A stretch of DNA of 57,639 nt from Kiritimatiellia bacterium (GCA_017527155.1 JAFXQI010000036.1:1-57639), one strand, 5' to 3'; positions 47,047 through 55,956 are shown, numbered from the stretch's first letter. Notes: a model not told the origin generated them from the letters alone. Numbers and translations are program-made.

Positions 47047-47472
47047 ATGGTCGATTTGGAGTGCTTGAAGGCTCATGTGTTCGACGTGGTGGGGGCGCTC
47101 CGTGCCGTGAGGGACGAACTCGGACCGGGTCTGAACGAGTACTGCTACCAGGAAGGTTTCGCCATCGAACTGGAACGGATGGGTATCCCGTTCGAGAGGG
47201 AAAGGACCTTCCATCCCACCTACAAGGGCGTCGCCATGTCCGCGGCCTACCGTCTCGACTTTCTCTGCAAAGGGGACATCGTCGTCGAATGCAAGGCCGT
47301 GCCCGAACTGAATGCGACCCTCCGCGCGCAACTCTTCAACTACATGCGGCTCTTGAAAACCCCTTGTGGAATCATCGTCAATTTCTACCCGAAGTTCTAC
47401 AAGCTCGAACGCTATTTCTTCGACTCCGAAACCCGGGAACTGCTGACGGTGGAAGGCAATCCCATGTGGTAA
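47047..47472 (+). CDS. GxxExxY family protein (predicted PD-(D/E)XK-like)
   Basis: A 141-residue protein with the name-giving motif GPGLNEYCYQEGFAIEL (about 27-43). It also has ERERTFHPTYKGVAM, LDFLCKGDIVVECKAV (a D...ExK pattern of the PD-(D/E)XK nuclease fold) and LNATLRAQLFNYMRLL. The family is widespread in environmental Bacteroidetes and PVC genomes and its function is unknown. ATG 47047 has GGAGG 7 bases upstream. It lies between the ATP-cone kinase gene and the second GT39 gene, flanked on both sides by inverted copies of an A-rich repeat, as if inserted as a unit. Confidence 0.85.
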   Translation: MVDLECLKAHVFDVVGALRAVRDELGPGLNEYCYQEGFAIELERMGIPFERERTFHPTYKGVAMSAAYRLDFLCKGDIVVECKAVPELNATLRAQLFNYMRLLKTPCGIIVNFYPKFYKLERYFFDSETRELLTVEGNPMW

Positions 47473-47478
47473 GGGTGA

Positions 47479-47525
47479 TTTGTCATCCTTGTAAATTTGT
47501 TTCTTGTTTTGTTCTTTTTGTTTCC
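47479..47525 (-). repeat. Right inverted repeat flanking the GxxExxY gene
   Basis: Contains TTTGTCATCC (47479-47488) and TTTGTTCTTTTTGTTTCC (47508-47525), complements of the left arm. The frame of the next gene is open through it, but its real start is probably just beyond. Confidence 0.8.
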
Positions 47526-47550
47526 TGAAAAACGCAAACGGAAAACGACT

Positions 47551-49224
47551 GTGACAGCGAATGGAAAATCGAAGTGGTGGAAACCCGCCCTCGCCGGGTG
47601 GCTGGTGGCGCTGCCTTTGTGCGTCTTTTGTCTGTTCAACCACGACGTGTGGAGGCCGGCGGAGGCGCGCGAGGCGGCCATCGCGCGCGAGATGATCGAG
47701 GGCGGCGACTGGACCGCCACGCACCTCAACGGCGACATCTTCCTCGAAAAGCCCCCCCTCTACACCTGGACCCTCGCCGCCTCCTTCAAGGCCTTCGGCT
47801 ACAAGGACTGGGCCGCCCGCATGCCCGTGCTCCTCTTCACCCTGGCGACCCTCGCGCTGCTCCCCGCCCTCGCCCGCCGCAAGCTCGGACCGTGGGGCAT
47901 GGGCGCGGCCGTCCCCATCCTCGCCTCGATGGCACTCTTCATCGAAGTCAACCACGGCGCGATGATCGACAACGGCATGATGTTCTTCACGACCCTCGCC
48001 ATGCTCGCCTTCGACCGCATGGACGAAGCCGCCGACGGAAAGCGCCGCGCCTTCGCCGCCTGGTCCGCCCTCTTCTGGGCCGCCTGCGGCGGCGCCTTCC
48101 TGTGCAAAGGGGGAATCGGCCTCCTGCTGATCGGCTCCGGCGCCGCCATCTACGTCCTCGCGCGCCGCCGCTGGAAACTCGTCTTCTCCTGGCACTGGCT
48201 CGTGGGCGCCGCGATGCTGGCGCTCGTCGTCGGCCCGTGGCTCTGGGCCCTCTGGAACAAGGGCGGCGCCGAATCCTACCGCATCTTCTTCATCAAGAAC
48301 CACTGGCAGCGCTTCACCGGCACCGAAGGCCCGACCGCGCCCTGGCACTACTACATTCCGCAGGTCCTCGCCGCCTGCGCCCCGTGGACCCTCCTCGCGC
48401 CCTTCGGCGTGGCCGAACTCGTCCGCCGCTCCCGCTCCGGCGACACCGCCGCCCGCCGCGGCGGCCTCCTGTGGCTCTGCTGGGCCGTCGGCATGTTCCT
48501 CCTCCTGAGCATCTCCAGCGGCAAGGACAACCAGTACCTGCTCCCCATGCTCCCGCCCGTCGCCCTCGCCTGCGCCGCCTGGGTCGACCGCTACGCCCGC
48601 GACGGCGAAGCGCCCGCCCGCGCCGGACGCATCTGCTTCGGCCTGATCGCCGCCTTCTGGTGCCTCGCCGCGATGGCGGCCCCGTGGGTGCCCGCGTTCA
48701 CGATGAAGGAGTGGTCCCTGGCCCTCGACGCCGGCGGGTTCATCGTCGGCGCCGGCTTCACCGCCGCCCTCCTCCAGAAGACCGTCGAAGGCGACCGCCG
48801 CGGCATCCTCTGGGCGTTCGCCGGGGTGCTCGTCTGGTGCGGCTTCGGCCTCAACTGGCTCGAAGGCCCGCTCAACCAGTCCAAATCCAGCGTCCCGCTC
48901 GTCGAGATGCTCCGCGCGAACCTCCCCGAAGGCGCCGAACTCGTCGGCTGGGGCCTCAACGAGAACTCCGAAGGCGCGCTCATCTTCTACGGCTACAAGC
49001 CCGGCCGCGCCTTCGGCAACCCCGTCGAACTCGTCGAGCGCGCCCGCGCCGGCGACAACCTGGCCCTGCTCGTCTGCGCCGGCCGCGACGCGAAAACCTT
49101 CCCCGAATGGATGCACGGCAACCCCGATTGGCGTCCCCTCCGCATCAAGCGCATCAACAAGCGCTTCTACGCCCTCCTCCGCCCCGTCGTCCCGGCCCCC
49201 GACGCCGGCGTCCCGTCCCCCTGA
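47551..49224 (+). CDS. GT39/ArnT-like membrane glycosyltransferase, second copy
   Basis: 557 residues from GTG 47551, with about 11 hydrophobic helices. The signature loop AREAAIAREMIEGGDWTATH and IFLEKPPLYTW matches ArnT/dolichyl-P-mannose-type transferases. However, the acidic pair that reads DE in the protein at 30903 is AE here (WRPAEAR), so the first catalytic acid is missing. The start is uncertain: the frame runs open upstream to 47497 through the inverted repeat, giving MFLVLFFLFPEKRKR, which is probably spurious; GGAAAA before GTG 47551 is a weak ribosome site. Surface glycan or lipid modification is likely, the exact substrate unknown. Confidence 0.78.
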   Translation: MTANGKSKWWKPALAGWLVALPLCVFCLFNHDVWRPAEAREAAIAREMIEGGDWTATHLNGDIFLEKPPLYTWTLAASFKAFGYKDWAARMPVLLFTLATLALLPALARRKLGPWGMGAAVPILASMALFIEVNHGAMIDNGMMFFTTLAMLAFDRMDEAADGKRRAFAAWSALFWAACGGAFLCKGGIGLLLIGSGAAIYVLARRRWKLVFSWHWLVGAAMLALVVGPWLWALWNKGGAESYRIFFIKNHWQRFTGTEGPTAPWHYYIPQVLAACAPWTLLAPFGVAELVRRSRSGDTAARRGGLLWLCWAVGMFLLLSISSGKDNQYLLPMLPPVALACAAWVDRYARDGEAPARAGRICFGLIAAFWCLAAMAAPWVPAFTMKEWSLALDAGGFIVGAGFTAALLQKTVEGDRRGILWAFAGVLVWCGFGLNWLEGPLNQSKSSVPLVEMLRANLPEGAELVGWGLNENSEGALIFYGYKPGRAFGNPVELVERARAGDNLALLVCAGRDAKTFPEWMHGNPDWRPLRIKRINKRFYALLRPVVPAPDAGVPSP

Positions 49225-49275
49225 CAGCCTCCCCCGCGTCCCCTTCCCCCGCCCGCCTGTTCCTCCCTGCCTTCA

Positions 49276-49345
49276 CGTTTGCAATTACGGGAAACATACC
49301 GAAAACCCAAGCATTTTTCCCCATTCTCCCCTCCATGAAAAATCG
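49276..49345 (+). repeat. ATG-ending interspersed repeat copy
   Basis: GCAATTACGGGAAACATACC, CCAAGCATTTTTCCCCATTC, then CTCCATGAAAAATC with ATG at 49335. No credible protein follows. Confidence 0.7.
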
Positions 49346-49417
49346 CCCGCGTTCCGACCGCAAACCGGGGTTGCCCCCACCACGCCCCGCCGCCTACCGT
49401 CCTCCTCTCGCTCCCTC

Positions 49418-49446
49418 TTGGAATCGGCGGGAAATCGTGCTAGCTT
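49418..49446 (+). promoter_or_regulatory. Putative pepF promoter
   Basis: TTGGAA (49418-49423), a 17-bp spacer and TAGCTT (49441-49446), 49 bp before ATG 49496. Confidence 0.5.
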
Positions 49447-49495
49447 CCCCCTGCCGTAAGTGTTTTGCCTAGGTGTCTTGCCAAAGGAGCCCCCC

Positions 49496-51295
49496 ATGAC
49501 CCAACCCGCCCCCATCCCCGCCCGCCGCGACATCCCCGCCGACCGCACGTGGGACCTCGCCCCCCTCTACGCCACCGACGCCGCGTGGGAGGCCGACTTC
49601 GCGCGCCTCGGCGACCTCCTCGCGCCGGTCCTCGCGCTACAGGGCAAGCTCGACGGCGCACCCGCCGTCGCGGCGCTCTTCGCGGCCGAGGAAGCCCTCG
49701 ACCGCACCCTCGAAAAGCTCTACACCTACGCCCACCTCTCCCACGACACCGACACCGCCGAGCCCGCCGCCCAGGCCCGCGAAGCCCGCATCCGCGCCCG
49801 CTACGCCGAACTCGCCGCCGCCTGCGCCTGGATCACCCCCGAACTCCTCTCGCATCCCGCCGGCGACATCGCCGCCTGGCAGGACGATCCCGCCCTCGCG
49901 CCGCACCGCCGCCGCCTCGAAAAACTCCTCCGCAACAAGCCCCACGTCCTCTCCGGGCCCGAAGAGACCCTCCTCGCGCGCGCCTCCGAAGTCCTCTCCG
50001 CCTCGTCCGAAACCTACGACATCATGGCCAACGCCGACCTGGCCTTCCCCGACGTCGCCGGCTCCGACCCCGCCGCCGCGCCGCTGCCCCTGACCGAGGG
50101 CACCTACCGCACCTACCTCGAATCCCCGGACCGCACCCTCCGCCGCAACGCCTTCGAGACGCTCCTCGGCACCTACGGCAAATGGAAGAACACCTTCGCC
50201 TCGACCCTTGCCCACACCGTCAAGGAGCACGTCTTCGAGGCCGCCGCCCGCCACTACCCGACCGCGCGCGAAGCCGCCCTCTTCGACGACCAGGTGCCGA
50301 CCGCCGTCTACGACGCCCTCATCGCGTCCGCCCGCGCCGCCCTGCCCGCCTTCGGCCGCTACCTCTCCCTCCGCGCCCGCGCCCTGCACCTCGACGACCT
50401 CGACTTCTGCGACCTCTACACCCCCCTCGTCCCGGCCGTCTCCCCGACCGTCCCGCCCGACACCGCCGCCGGATGGGTCCTCGACGCCACCGCGCCGCTG
50501 GGCCCCGACTACGCGGCCATCCTGAAGACCGCCTTCGCCTCCCGCTGGATCGACTGGTTCGAGAACACCGGCAAGCAGTCCGGCGCCTACTCCTCCGGCT
50601 GCTACGACAGCGCGCCCTACCTCCTGCTCAACCACCACGACCGCCTCGACGACGCCTTCACCCTCGCCCACGAACTCGGCCATTCCGCCCACACCTGGCT
50701 CTCCAACCATTCCCAGCCCTACGCCACCGCGTCGTATCCCATCTTCATCGCCGAGATCGCCTCCACCGTCAACGAACTCCTCCTCTCGCACCACCTCCTG
50801 GCCAAGGAACCCGCCGGCAGCCCGCTCCACACCCATCTCCTCGCGCACCTGTGCGACTCCTTCAAGGGGACCGTCTTCCGGCAGACCATGTTCGCCGAGT
50901 TCGAGCGCGACATCCACGCCGCCGAGGAAGCCGGGACGCCCCTCACCGCCGACTGGCTCTGCACCGCCTACACCGACCTCAACCGCGCCTACTACCCCGG
51001 CCTGGAGCTTTCGCCGGCCATCGCCTGCGAATGGTGCCGCATCCCGCACTTCTACTACGACTTCTACGTCTACAAATACGCCACCAGCTTCTGCGCCGCG
51101 CTCGTCTTCTCCCGCCGCATTCTGGCCGGAACCGGCACCGACGCCTACCTCGCCCTCCTCCGCTCCGGCGGCTCCCGTCCGCCGCTCGAAGCCGTGGCCG
51201 CGGCCGGCGTCGACCTCTCCTCCCCCGCCGTCTTCGCCGAAGCCTTCGCCGAATTCTCCAGCCTCCTCGACCAACTCGAAGCCGCCCTGGCTTGA
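49496..51295 (+). CDS. pepF: Oligoendopeptidase F (M3 family metallopeptidase)
   Basis: A 599-residue zinc peptidase that cleaves short peptides in the cytoplasm. The metal motif AHELGHSAH carries HELGH at 392-396, with the third ligand in FIAEIASTVNE. PepF-type flanks are present: KQSGAYSSGCYDSAPYLLLN before it and FPDVAGSDPAAAPLPLTEGT in the N-terminal domain. Length is the family norm. AAAGGAG lies about 6 bases before ATG 49496; the open frame also extends 12 codons upstream without homology. No signal peptide. Confidence 0.95.
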   Translation: MTQPAPIPARRDIPADRTWDLAPLYATDAAWEADFARLGDLLAPVLALQGKLDGAPAVAALFAAEEALDRTLEKLYTYAHLSHDTDTAEPAAQAREARIRARYAELAAACAWITPELLSHPAGDIAAWQDDPALAPHRRRLEKLLRNKPHVLSGPEETLLARASEVLSASSETYDIMANADLAFPDVAGSDPAAAPLPLTEGTYRTYLESPDRTLRRNAFETLLGTYGKWKNTFASTLAHTVKEHVFEAAARHYPTAREAALFDDQVPTAVYDALIASARAALPAFGRYLSLRARALHLDDLDFCDLYTPLVPAVSPTVPPDTAAGWVLDATAPLGPDYAAILKTAFASRWIDWFENTGKQSGAYSSGCYDSAPYLLLNHHDRLDDAFTLAHELGHSAHTWLSNHSQPYATASYPIFIAEIASTVNELLLSHHLLAKEPAGSPLHTHLLAHLCDSFKGTVFRQTMFAEFERDIHAAEEAGTPLTADWLCTAYTDLNRAYYPGLELSPAIACEWCRIPHFYYDFYVYKYATSFCAALVFSRRILAGTGTDAYLALLRSGGSRPPLEAVAAAGVDLSSPAVFAEAFAEFSSLLDQLEAALA

Positions 51296-51297
51296 GG

Positions 51298-51353
51298 GCG
51301 TTGGATCGTTGGATCGTAGGATCGTTGGATCGTTGAATCGTTGGATCGTTCCG
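51298..51353 (+). repeat. Short tandem repeat (TTGGATCGT units)
   Basis: About six imperfect 8-10-bp units of GTTGGATCGT between pepF and the exonuclease gene, followed by CTTTTCACTTTTC repeats just before ATG 51388. Confidence 0.85.
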
Positions 51354-51387
51354 CCGCTCTCTTTTCACTTTTCTCTTTTCACTTTTC

Positions 51388-51954
51388 ATGCGCATCACCG
51401 TTCTCGACTTCGAAACCACCGGCTCCGTCCGCGGGCATCCCGACGTCCCGTGGCAGATCGGCCTCGTCGAACTGGCGGACGGCCGCGTCACGGGCGCCTG
51501 CCGCGAAGACCTCCTGCACGTTCCCGCGGGCCGCCCCTTCAACCCCTACGCGCCGGGACGCCACGACGCCCTCCGCGACCGACTCGACGCCGCCCCCGAG
51601 CCCGCCGTCCTCTGGCCTGCCTGGAGCCCGTGGCTCCTGAACCGCCCCCTGGCCGCCCACAACGCCTCCACCGAAAAAAAGATCCTGCAACACCTGGCCC
51701 CCCTCCACCGCTTCGGCCCCTGGCTCGACACCCTGGTCCTCGCCCGCCACCTCCTCCCGACGGCCACCGACCACACCCTCTCCGCCGCCTGCACCGCCCT
51801 GGGCCTCCTCGACCGCCTGGCCGCCCTCTGCCCCGGCCGCACCTGGCACGACGCCCTCTTCGACGCCTTCGCCTCCGCCCTCCTCCTCGAACACGCCCTC
51901 TCCACGCCCCCCTTCGACACCCTGCCCCTCCCCGTCCTCGCCTCGCTCCGCTGA
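51388..51954 (+). CDS. DEDDh 3'-5' exonuclease family protein
   Basis: A 188-residue protein with Exo I motif VLDFETTG (6-13), Exo II-like PLAAHNASTEKKIL near 87-100, and Exo III-like HDALFDAFASALLLEH with the catalytic His and Asp. This matches the DnaQ/epsilon and RNase T-type exonuclease domain. It is a stand-alone domain with no polymerase or helicase fusion. It may act in DNA repair or nucleic-acid trimming. The ATG follows pyrimidine-rich repeat DNA with no Shine-Dalgarno sequence, so the start rests on the position of the DFETTG motif. Confidence 0.85.
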   Translation: MRITVLDFETTGSVRGHPDVPWQIGLVELADGRVTGACREDLLHVPAGRPFNPYAPGRHDALRDRLDAAPEPAVLWPAWSPWLLNRPLAAHNASTEKKILQHLAPLHRFGPWLDTLVLARHLLPTATDHTLSAACTALGLLDRLAALCPGRTWHDALFDAFASALLLEHALSTPPFDTLPLPVLASLR

Positions 51955-52075
51955 GGATTCTTCCCCTCCTGCCGACAGCAATCGACGGCAATCGAATGCA
52001 ATCGATGGCCGTCGAATCCCCCGCCCCATCGCATTTTCCCCGCCCCCGACTTTTTTCCGCCGGCCGCATAAGATT

Positions 52076-52105
52076 TTGCCGTTTGCGTGCAATATCGTGT
52101 AGAGT
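52076..52105 (+). promoter_or_regulatory. Putative promoter of the Trx-LRR/kinase operon
   Basis: TTGCCG (52076-52081), an 18-bp spacer and TAGAGT (52100-52105), 65 bp before ATG 52171. Confidence 0.5.
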
Positions 52106-52170
52106 GGCGGAGTGCAATCCGGCAGGTGGCCGGAGGCGGTCCCGCCCTCCGCCAACGAAAGGACCCATCC

Positions 52171-54183
52171 ATGAATGCCCCCATCCCCGCAACCAGCAAA
52201 CGCCGGTTTCCGGCCCTTCTTCTCGCGGCGCTCCTCGCGGCGGCGGCCGCGGCCGTCCCGGCGCTCACGGCCCGGGCGGAGGACGCGCCCGCGCTCGTCA
52301 ACGGCGCGCGGGTCGACGGCGCGGAGCCCGGCGAATGGACCCACGACTGGGACGCCGCCACCGCCGCCGCGGAACGGACCGGGCGGCCGCTCTTCGTGCT
52401 CTTCACCGGAAGCGACTGGTGCCCCTGGTGCAAGATTCTCGACCGGCAGGTCTTTTCCACGGACGAATGGTCCGCGTGGGCGCGGGAAAACGTCTACCCC
52501 GTGCGCGTCGATTTCCCGAGCAACGCCTCCCTCGTGCCGGAAAAGCACCGCGCGCGGAACCGCGAACTCCAGCGCCGCTACGGCATCGGCGGCTACCCGA
52601 CCTGCCTCCTGCTCGATCCGGCCACCCTCTCGCCAATCGGGCGCTTCGGCGCCTCGCGGGACGTGACGGCCGCGGACTTCGTCCGGCGCGTCGCCGCCGC
52701 CATCCGCGGCGCGCCGGATGCCGCCCCCGCCCCCGCGCCGGCCCCGGCGGCACCCAAGCCCCCCGCGCCCAAACCCGCACCCGCCGCCCCCGCCGCCGCC
52801 CCGGAATTCGACATCCGCAACGGCGTCCTGGAGCGCATGACGGCGAACGACGCCGTGGAGGTGACCGTCCCGGAAGGCGTCCACACCGTCTGCCTGGACG
52901 CGCTCGTCCAGTCGGGCGTGAAACGCATATCGATCCCCGAAGGCGTCGAAACGCTCTCCCGCAAGTCCGGCGGCTACCGCCCCGGCGTCCCCCTGGAACG
53001 GGTATCGCTCCCGGCCTCGCTCGAATCGATCCGGCCGACCGCCTTCGACGGGCACTGGCGCCACCTCCACCGCATCGACATCGCCGAGGGCTCCCCGTAC
53101 CGCATGGAGGACGGCTGCCTGATCGACTCGCGGAGCGGCTCCGTCGTGTTCGCCCTGCCCGGACGCCCGACCGTGCGGGTGCCCGCCTCGGCGACGGCCA
53201 TCGGCGACTGGGCCTTCAACGCGAACGACGCCGTCAAGATCGCCATCCCCGAAGGCGTGGTGGCCATCGGCCGGGGCGCCTTCGACGATTGCCGCAGTCT
53301 GGAACGCATCTCCATCCCCGCCTCCGTCGAGGCCATCGGCGACAACGCGTTCGCCAACTGCGGCAAGCTGGCGAACATCGAAATCGCGCCCGGCAACCCC
53401 CGCTTCGCGGTGCGCGACGGCCTGCTCGTCGATCGGGAGATGGGCCTCCTCCTGCGCGCGTTCGGCCCGCTGGTCCGCGTCGTGGTGCCGGACGACGTGC
53501 GGGCCATCGGGGAAAGCGCGTTCTCCTTCCAGAAGACCCTCGTGTCGGTGACCGTCCCCCCGACCGTCTCCCGCATCGGCGACAAGGCCTTCTCCTACTG
53601 CACCAACCTGGAGGAACTGCACCTGCCGGAGCGGCTCGACGCCTGCGGCGAACATTTCATCATGGGCTGCGAAAGCCTCCGGGAAATCCGCCTCCCGGCG
53701 TGCCTGGAGCGCCTCTCGGGCATGTTCTCCATCGGCGGCTGTTCGAGCCTGCGGGAGCTGGCCCTCCCAGAAGGCCTGCGGACCATCGACGCCTACGGCC
53801 TCGGCGCGGTCTGCGAATGCACCGCCCTCGAACGCATCGTCCTGCCCGCCAGCCTGGAGCGCATCGCGAGCGGCCGGGCGTTCATGAAGAACCCCGCGCT
53901 CCGGGCCTTCGAGGTCCACCCCGGCAACCCCGCCTTCCGCAGCGAGGACGGCGTCCTCTTCAGCCGCGACATGACCCGCCTCGTCCGCTGCCCCGAAGCC
54001 AAGTCCGGCGCCTACGCCATCCCGGACACCGTCACCCGCATCGACGACTCCGCCTTCGCCGGTTGCCGCCGCCTGGAGAGCATCCACGTCCCCGACGGCG
54101 TGGAATCCGCCGGCCGCGGCGCCTTCGAGGACTGCCCCGCCCGCCTTTCCCGGCCCGTCCCCGAAGCCCCGTCCGCCCGCTAG
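52171..54183 (+). CDS. Secreted thioredoxin-fold plus BspA-type LRR protein
   Basis: A 670-residue protein. The signal peptide has a hydrophobic core LLLAALLAAAAAAVPAL with cleavage near ARA-ED (about 36). A thioredoxin-like domain (about 50-185) carries GSDWCPWCKIL with CPWC at 84-87 and the cis-Pro region GGYPTCLLLDP, giving a predicted redox site. A Pro/Ala linker follows (about 195-215). LRR_5 (BspA/TpLRR) repeats fill 225-660, e.g. RISIPEGVETL, IGDNAFANCGKLANIEI and ITRIDDSAFAGCRRLESIHV-like units. GAAAGGAC precedes ATG 52171. The kinase gene 15 bp downstream has the same LRR type in its C-terminal part, so the two products probably share a ligand or a location outside the membrane. Confidence 0.88.
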   Translation: MNAPIPATSKRRFPALLLAALLAAAAAAVPALTARAEDAPALVNGARVDGAEPGEWTHDWDAATAAAERTGRPLFVLFTGSDWCPWCKILDRQVFSTDEWSAWARENVYPVRVDFPSNASLVPEKHRARNRELQRRYGIGGYPTCLLLDPATLSPIGRFGASRDVTAADFVRRVAAAIRGAPDAAPAPAPAPAAPKPPAPKPAPAAPAAAPEFDIRNGVLERMTANDAVEVTVPEGVHTVCLDALVQSGVKRISIPEGVETLSRKSGGYRPGVPLERVSLPASLESIRPTAFDGHWRHLHRIDIAEGSPYRMEDGCLIDSRSGSVVFALPGRPTVRVPASATAIGDWAFNANDAVKIAIPEGVVAIGRGAFDDCRSLERISIPASVEAIGDNAFANCGKLANIEIAPGNPRFAVRDGLLVDREMGLLLRAFGPLVRVVVPDDVRAIGESAFSFQKTLVSVTVPPTVSRIGDKAFSYCTNLEELHLPERLDACGEHFIMGCESLREIRLPACLERLSGMFSIGGCSSLRELALPEGLRTIDAYGLGAVCECTALERIVLPASLERIASGRAFMKNPALRAFEVHPGNPAFRSEDGVLFSRDMTRLVRCPEAKSGAYAIPDTVTRIDDSAFAGCRRLESIHVPDGVESAGRGAFEDCPARLSRPVPEAPSAR

Positions 54184-54198
54184 CCCGAGGAGCCCGCC

Positions 54199-55956
54199 AT
54201 CGCCCCCGCCCCCGACAGCACCTATCTCGACGGCTGGTTCGCCCGCCACCGCACCGCCGGCCGCTCCGCGCGGCGGCTTGCCGACGGCGCCCGCTTCGCC
54301 GGCCTCGACGTGCTCGCGTTCCTCGGGCGCGGCGGCAGCGGCGAAGTCTACCGCGCCCGCCCCCCCGGCGGCGGGCCCGCCGTCGCCCTCAAGGTCCTCC
54401 GCCACGACCGCGCCGACCTGGCCGCGCGGATGCGGCGCGAAGCCGGAATCCTCGCCGCCCATCCCCATCCGGCCCTGCCGCGCCTGCTCTCCGCCGGCGA
54501 GGAGGGCGGCGTGCCCTATCTCGTCCTCGAAGAGCTGGCCCCGCGCGACCTCCCCTCCCGCGACCGCGACGTCGCCGCCTTCCTGCTCGCCCTCTGCGGC
54601 GGGGTGGAACACCTCCACCGGCTGGGATTCGTCCACCGCGACATCAAGCCTTCGAACATCCTCTGCCGCGCCGACGGCTCGCCCGTCCTGATCGACCTCG
54701 GCCTCGTCAAGGACCTCGCGGAGGAAGAAGAACCCGCCCCCGATCCGGACGGCGGCGCCCTCTCCGCGGTCACGGGCGGCGCCGTCGGCGTCGGCACGCC
54801 GGGCTACTCCGCCCCCGAGCAGTTCGCCGGCGGCAGGATCACCCCCTCCGCGGACGTCTACGCCCTCGGCGTCCTCGCCGACGAATGCTTCGCCCACCGC
54901 CCGCCCCGCTGCTGGCGCGCCCTGCTGCGGCGGGCGACGAGCGCCCTCGGCGCCGAACGCCCGGACTCCGCCGCCGCCTTCGCCCGGGCCATCCGCCGGC
55001 GGCACTGGCCCGGCAAGCCCGCCCTCCTCGCGGCCCTGGCGGCCACGGCCGCGGCCACGGCCGCCGCCCTCGCCCTCCGCGCCCCGCCCGTGCCCGGGAA
55101 CGTCCCCTGGACGCTCTCCTTCCCGGCGGGCATCGAAGACGCCCACTGGAACGCCACCATGACCGACGGCAACTGGTTCCTCGCCGCCTGCGCCGCGGAG
55201 GGCACCCTCTGCGTCAAACCCGACTATTCCCACGGCAACGGCGTCCTGGACCTCGCCAAGCCCATCCGCGACGGCGACGGCCGCCCGTGGACCCTGACCG
55301 CCGTGGGCCTGCCGCCACTGGATGGCGGCAACCCCGAATTCCCGCGCACGGACCGCCTGCGGCTTGCCGGCGAAGTCTCCGCCATCCGCCTGCCGGACAC
55401 CCTGGTCGAATTGGGGGCCGGGGCGCTCATGAACTGCGGCACCCTGCGCGAAATCGACCTCCCCGACTCCCTCCGCCGAATCGGCCCGTGGGCGTTTTCG
55501 GGGTGCCGCTCCCTGCGGCGGCTCTCGATTCCGGCGGGCGTGGAAGACGTTTCCGACGACCGCACCTTCCTCGAATGCGAATCCCTGGAAGCCATCGACA
55601 CCGCCCCCGGCAACCCGGCCTACCGCTCCGACGGCGGCGTCCTGCTTTCGGCGGACGGCACCCGCCTCGTCGCCTACCCACCCGGGCGCTCGGCGGAAAG
55701 CTACGCCATCCCCGAAGGCGTGGAAGCAATCCCCGGCCACCTGTTCGCGCGGTGCCTCCACCTCAAGTCCGTGTCCGTCCCCGCCACCGTGCGGGAAATC
55801 GGCCCCCACGCCTTCGCGGGCTGCCGCTCCCTCGCCACCGTCACCGGCGACCCCGCCGCCCGCGTCCGCCTCCTCGGCAATCCCTTCCTCCACACCGCCG
55901 TCCGCCAGTTGCCGTGGAACGCGCACGCGCAGAGACGGGCGACGAGCGACGAGTGA
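54199..55956 (+). CDS. Ser/Thr protein kinase with transmembrane helix and extracytoplasmic LRR_5 domain; apparent ATC start
   Basis: 585 residues if translation starts at ATC 54199. Kinase motifs: Gly loop LGRGGSGEVYRA (about 41-52), VALKVLRHD with the ATP Lys, HRDIKPSNIL, DLG (LIDLGLVKD) in place of DFG, and GTPGYSAPEQFAG. A transmembrane helix lies at about 274-294 (LLAALAATAAATAAALAL), then LRR_5 repeats (LPDTLVELGAGALMNCGTLR, IGPHAFAGCRSLATV). No ATG or GTG gives a full kinase domain: the first GTG (54310) starts only three residues before the Gly loop and loses strand 1. Codon ATC 54199 has a perfect GAGGAG exactly 6 bp upstream and gives APAPDSTYLDGWFARHR, so it is the likely start. 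The gene begins 15 bp after the Trx-LRR gene. Confidence 0.82.
   Translation: MAPAPDSTYLDGWFARHRTAGRSARRLADGARFAGLDVLAFLGRGGSGEVYRARPPGGGPAVALKVLRHDRADLAARMRREAGILAAHPHPALPRLLSAGEEGGVPYLVLEELAPRDLPSRDRDVAAFLLALCGGVEHLHRLGFVHRDIKPSNILCRADGSPVLIDLGLVKDLAEEEEPAPDPDGGALSAVTGGAVGVGTPGYSAPEQFAGGRITPSADVYALGVLADECFAHRPPRCWRALLRRATSALGAERPDSAAAFARAIRRRHWPGKPALLAALAATAAATAAALALRAPPVPGNVPWTLSFPAGIEDAHWNATMTDGNWFLAACAAEGTLCVKPDYSHGNGVLDLAKPIRDGDGRPWTLTAVGLPPLDGGNPEFPRTDRLRLAGEVSAIRLPDTLVELGAGALMNCGTLREIDLPDSLRRIGPWAFSGCRSLRRLSIPAGVEDVSDDRTFLECESLEAIDTAPGNPAYRSDGGVLLSADGTRLVAYPPGRSAESYAIPEGVEAIPGHLFARCLHLKSVSVPATVREIGPHAFAGCRSLATVTGDPAARVRLLGNPFLHTAVRQLPWNAHAQRRATSDE

Noticed and set aside
45046-49116. 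Long minus-strand frame across the nucleoside kinase and glycosyltransferase
   Set aside because: It runs antisense through several real genes and repeats, with no recognisable protein features.
51298-51353. Possible CRISPR array
   Set aside because: Units are 8-10 bp with no unique spacers and no cas genes nearby; simple tandem repeat.
51379-55926. 1500-codon minus-strand frame opposite the Trx-LRR and kinase genes
   Set aside because: Shadow of GC-rich codons; the plus-strand proteins have unmistakable motifs.
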